Made by a program: the position numbers and the translations under genes. A stretch of 5,838 nucleotides of DNA from an uncultured Bacillota bacterium (lineage in GTDB: Bacteria > Bacillota > Clostridia > Peptostreptococcales > Anaerovoracaceae), in NCBI GenBank assembly GCA_946408315.1, contig CAMJRV010000176.1:1-5838 (forward strand), read 5' to 3'. Position 1 is the first letter of the stretch. Each line of letters starts with the position of its first letter. Below, in pieces: positions 4,496 to 5,838 of this stretch. The notes beneath the pieces are model-generated. The model ran no database searches and had not been told where the DNA came from. It saw only the letters and a list, made by a program, of their open reading frames with translations.

Positions 4496-5838
4496 ATGAA
4501 AACAATCGCCTACGATGTAGGCACAACCGGCCTCAAAGCGTGTATGTTCGACGTTTCTCTTGAAGACGGACTTCGGTTTATCGAGGCGGAAGTGGAGAGT
4601 TATCCCTTACATATCCTGCCCAACGGCGGGGTGGAACAGAGCCCTGACTCGTGGTGGCAGGCCATGTGTCTAAGCACAAGAAGGCTGCTGGAAAAAACCG
4701 GCGCCGATGCAAAGGAAATCGAGGGAATTTCCTTTTGCTCACAGGTACAGACAGTGGTCATGGTGGACGAACAGGGCAACGCGCTGCGCCCCTCCATGAG
4801 CTGTATGGATACCCGGGCGGATAAGCAGTTTGCCAGGTACATGCACACGGGACTTCAGGTCGAGGGCCTGAACATCTACAAGGTACTGCGATTTTTGCAG
4901 GCGACGGGGGCGGTATCCGCCAGCGCGAAGGACCCCCTGTGGAAATACCACTGGATCAGGGAAAACGAGCCCGAGATATTCAAAAGAACCTACAAATGGC
5001 TGGACGCGAAAGAATATCTGACCTTTCGGGCGACAGGCAACGTAAAGGCCAGCCGGGATGTCGCCGGCATGACCTTTCTCTATGACGTGAAGAATCTTCG
5101 CTGGAGCGAGACGCTGTGCAGGATGTTCGATGTGGACAGGAGCAAGCTGCCTGAAGTATGTGAGAGTACGGACAGCGTAGGCGGATTGACAGCGAAGGCT
5201 GCGGAAGAGCTGGGCCTCTCCCCTTCCATCCCGGTCATTTCCGGCGGCAGTGACATCAGCTTGTGTCAGGTGGGCGCGGGCTGTCTGAATGTGGGAGACG
5301 TCAACGTATATTCCGGCACGTCCGGCTGGGTCTGTACGACGGTGGATAAGCTCCATCTTGATTTGGGAAATGTGATTGGCAGTGTGGCAGGAGCCGATGT
5401 TCAAACCTACAATTATATTGCCGAATGCGAAACAGCCGGAAAATGTATCGAATGGGTGAAGGAACGGCTGGGACATACGCCTATCGATACGTATGATTCC
5501 ATGATCGACTATGTGCGCCATACCCCGGCGGGCAGCAACGGCATCCTGTTTTCACCGTGGATGCACGGCAACCGCTGTCCTTTCGAAGACCCCTACGCCC
5601 ATGGAGCTTTCTTCAACATAGACGTGAGCAGCAGCGGCAGCGACATGGTCCATGCGGTGATCGAAGGAGTGTGTATGCACATGCGCTGGTTGCTTGAGGC
5701 GACGGAAAAGTCCTTCGGAACCTCGCCGGTCGTGCGCTTTACCGGCGGCAGCTCCCTTTCCCAGTATGTCGCTCAGGTTCTTGCAAACGTCCTCAACCGG
5801 GAAGTTGAGACCGTTGAAAATCCTCAGCAGGTGGGCAC
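4496..5838 (+). CDS. FGGY-family carbohydrate kinase, xylulokinase-like (3' end outside window)
   Basis: The first 447 residues are present and the gene runs off the window; the family is usually about 490-520 residues. It would phosphorylate a sugar or polyol with ATP in the cytoplasm. The N-terminal phosphate loop reads YDVGTTGLK (6-14). The catalytic-base region is SGGSDISLCQVGAG (249-262), with Asp253 the expected base. YSGTSGW (272-278) and FTGGSS (415-420) are the ATP-binding and C-terminal FGGY-type motifs. WMHGNRCPFEDP (355-366) resembles the segment seen in xylulokinase-like members. GGAAGGG (4480-4486) lies 9 nt before the ATG. A full-consensus promoter drives the gene, and it is divergent from a tetR gene that probably regulates it. 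Substrate cannot be read from sequence; xylulose is one option among several. Confidence 0.92.
   Translation, partial: MKTIAYDVGTTGLKACMFDVSLEDGLRFIEAEVESYPLHILPNGGVEQSPDSWWQAMCLSTRRLLEKTGADAKEIEGISFCSQVQTVVMVDEQGNALRPSMSCMDTRADKQFARYMHTGLQVEGLNIYKVLRFLQATGAVSASAKDPLWKYHWIRENEPEIFKRTYKWLDAKEYLTFRATGNVKASRDVAGMTFLYDVKNLRWSETLCRMFDVDRSKLPEVCESTDSVGGLTAKAAEELGLSPSIPVISGGSDISLCQVGAGCLNVGDVNVYSGTSGWVCTTVDKLHLDLGNVIGSVAGADVQTYNYIAECETAGKCIEWVKERLGHTPIDTYDSMIDYVRHTPAGSNGILFSPWMHGNRCPFEDPYAHGAFFNIDVSSSGSDMVHAVIEGVCMHMRWLLEATEKSFGTSPVVRFTGGSSLSQYVAQVLANVLNREVETVENPQQVG

Noticed and set aside
4739..5521. Minus-strand open frame of 260 codons
   Set aside because: It is antisense to the FGGY kinase, which has all expected motifs in the plus frame.
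1..5838. CRISPR arrays, tRNA or rRNA genes
   Set aside because: No regularly spaced repeats, cloverleaf-like sequences or conserved rRNA segments were seen on either strand.

Overview
The window looks like a stretch of chromosome from an anaerobic Clostridia-type Bacillota. The evidence is a butyrate kinase, strong GGAGG-type ribosome binding sites, a textbook TTGACA-17-TATAAT promoter, AT-rich spacers between moderately GC-rich genes, and a small protein resembling the B12-dependent methionine synthase activation domain. No species can be named from sequence alone.

Layout. Bases 1-204 are AT-rich and hold no convincing gene; their right part probably belongs to the end of an insertion sequence. 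Bases 205-1434 (minus) encode an IS110-family DEDD/serine transposase. Bases about 1440-1750 are the long non-coding end upstream of that transposase. Read on the transposase strand, this stretch folds into several helices, including a 12-bp long-range stem, and it is the expected place for an IS110 bridge (guide) RNA. Bases 1820-3598 (plus) form a two-gene operon: a divergent butyrate kinase, then a stand-alone protein related to the methionine synthase activation domain. The operon ends at a strong intrinsic terminator (3673-3702). Bases 3749-4342 (minus) encode a TetR-family regulator that is divergent from an FGGY-family sugar kinase (4496 to the window edge, incomplete). The 153-bp region between them carries two back-to-back promoters and candidate operators.

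How the parts relate. The TetR protein and the FGGY kinase form a classic divergent regulator/target pair, so the repressor probably controls the kinase and itself. The butyrate kinase and activation-domain-like protein are co-transcribed (12-nt gap), but their biochemical link is not obvious. No phosphotransbutyrylase gene is next to the kinase, and the IS110 element occupies the place where upstream partners or the native promoter would be expected. The most interesting items are the putative bridge RNA, the activation-domain-like protein with an altered SAM-binding motif, and the compact regulatory region at 4343-4495, where the tetR transcript looks leaderless.
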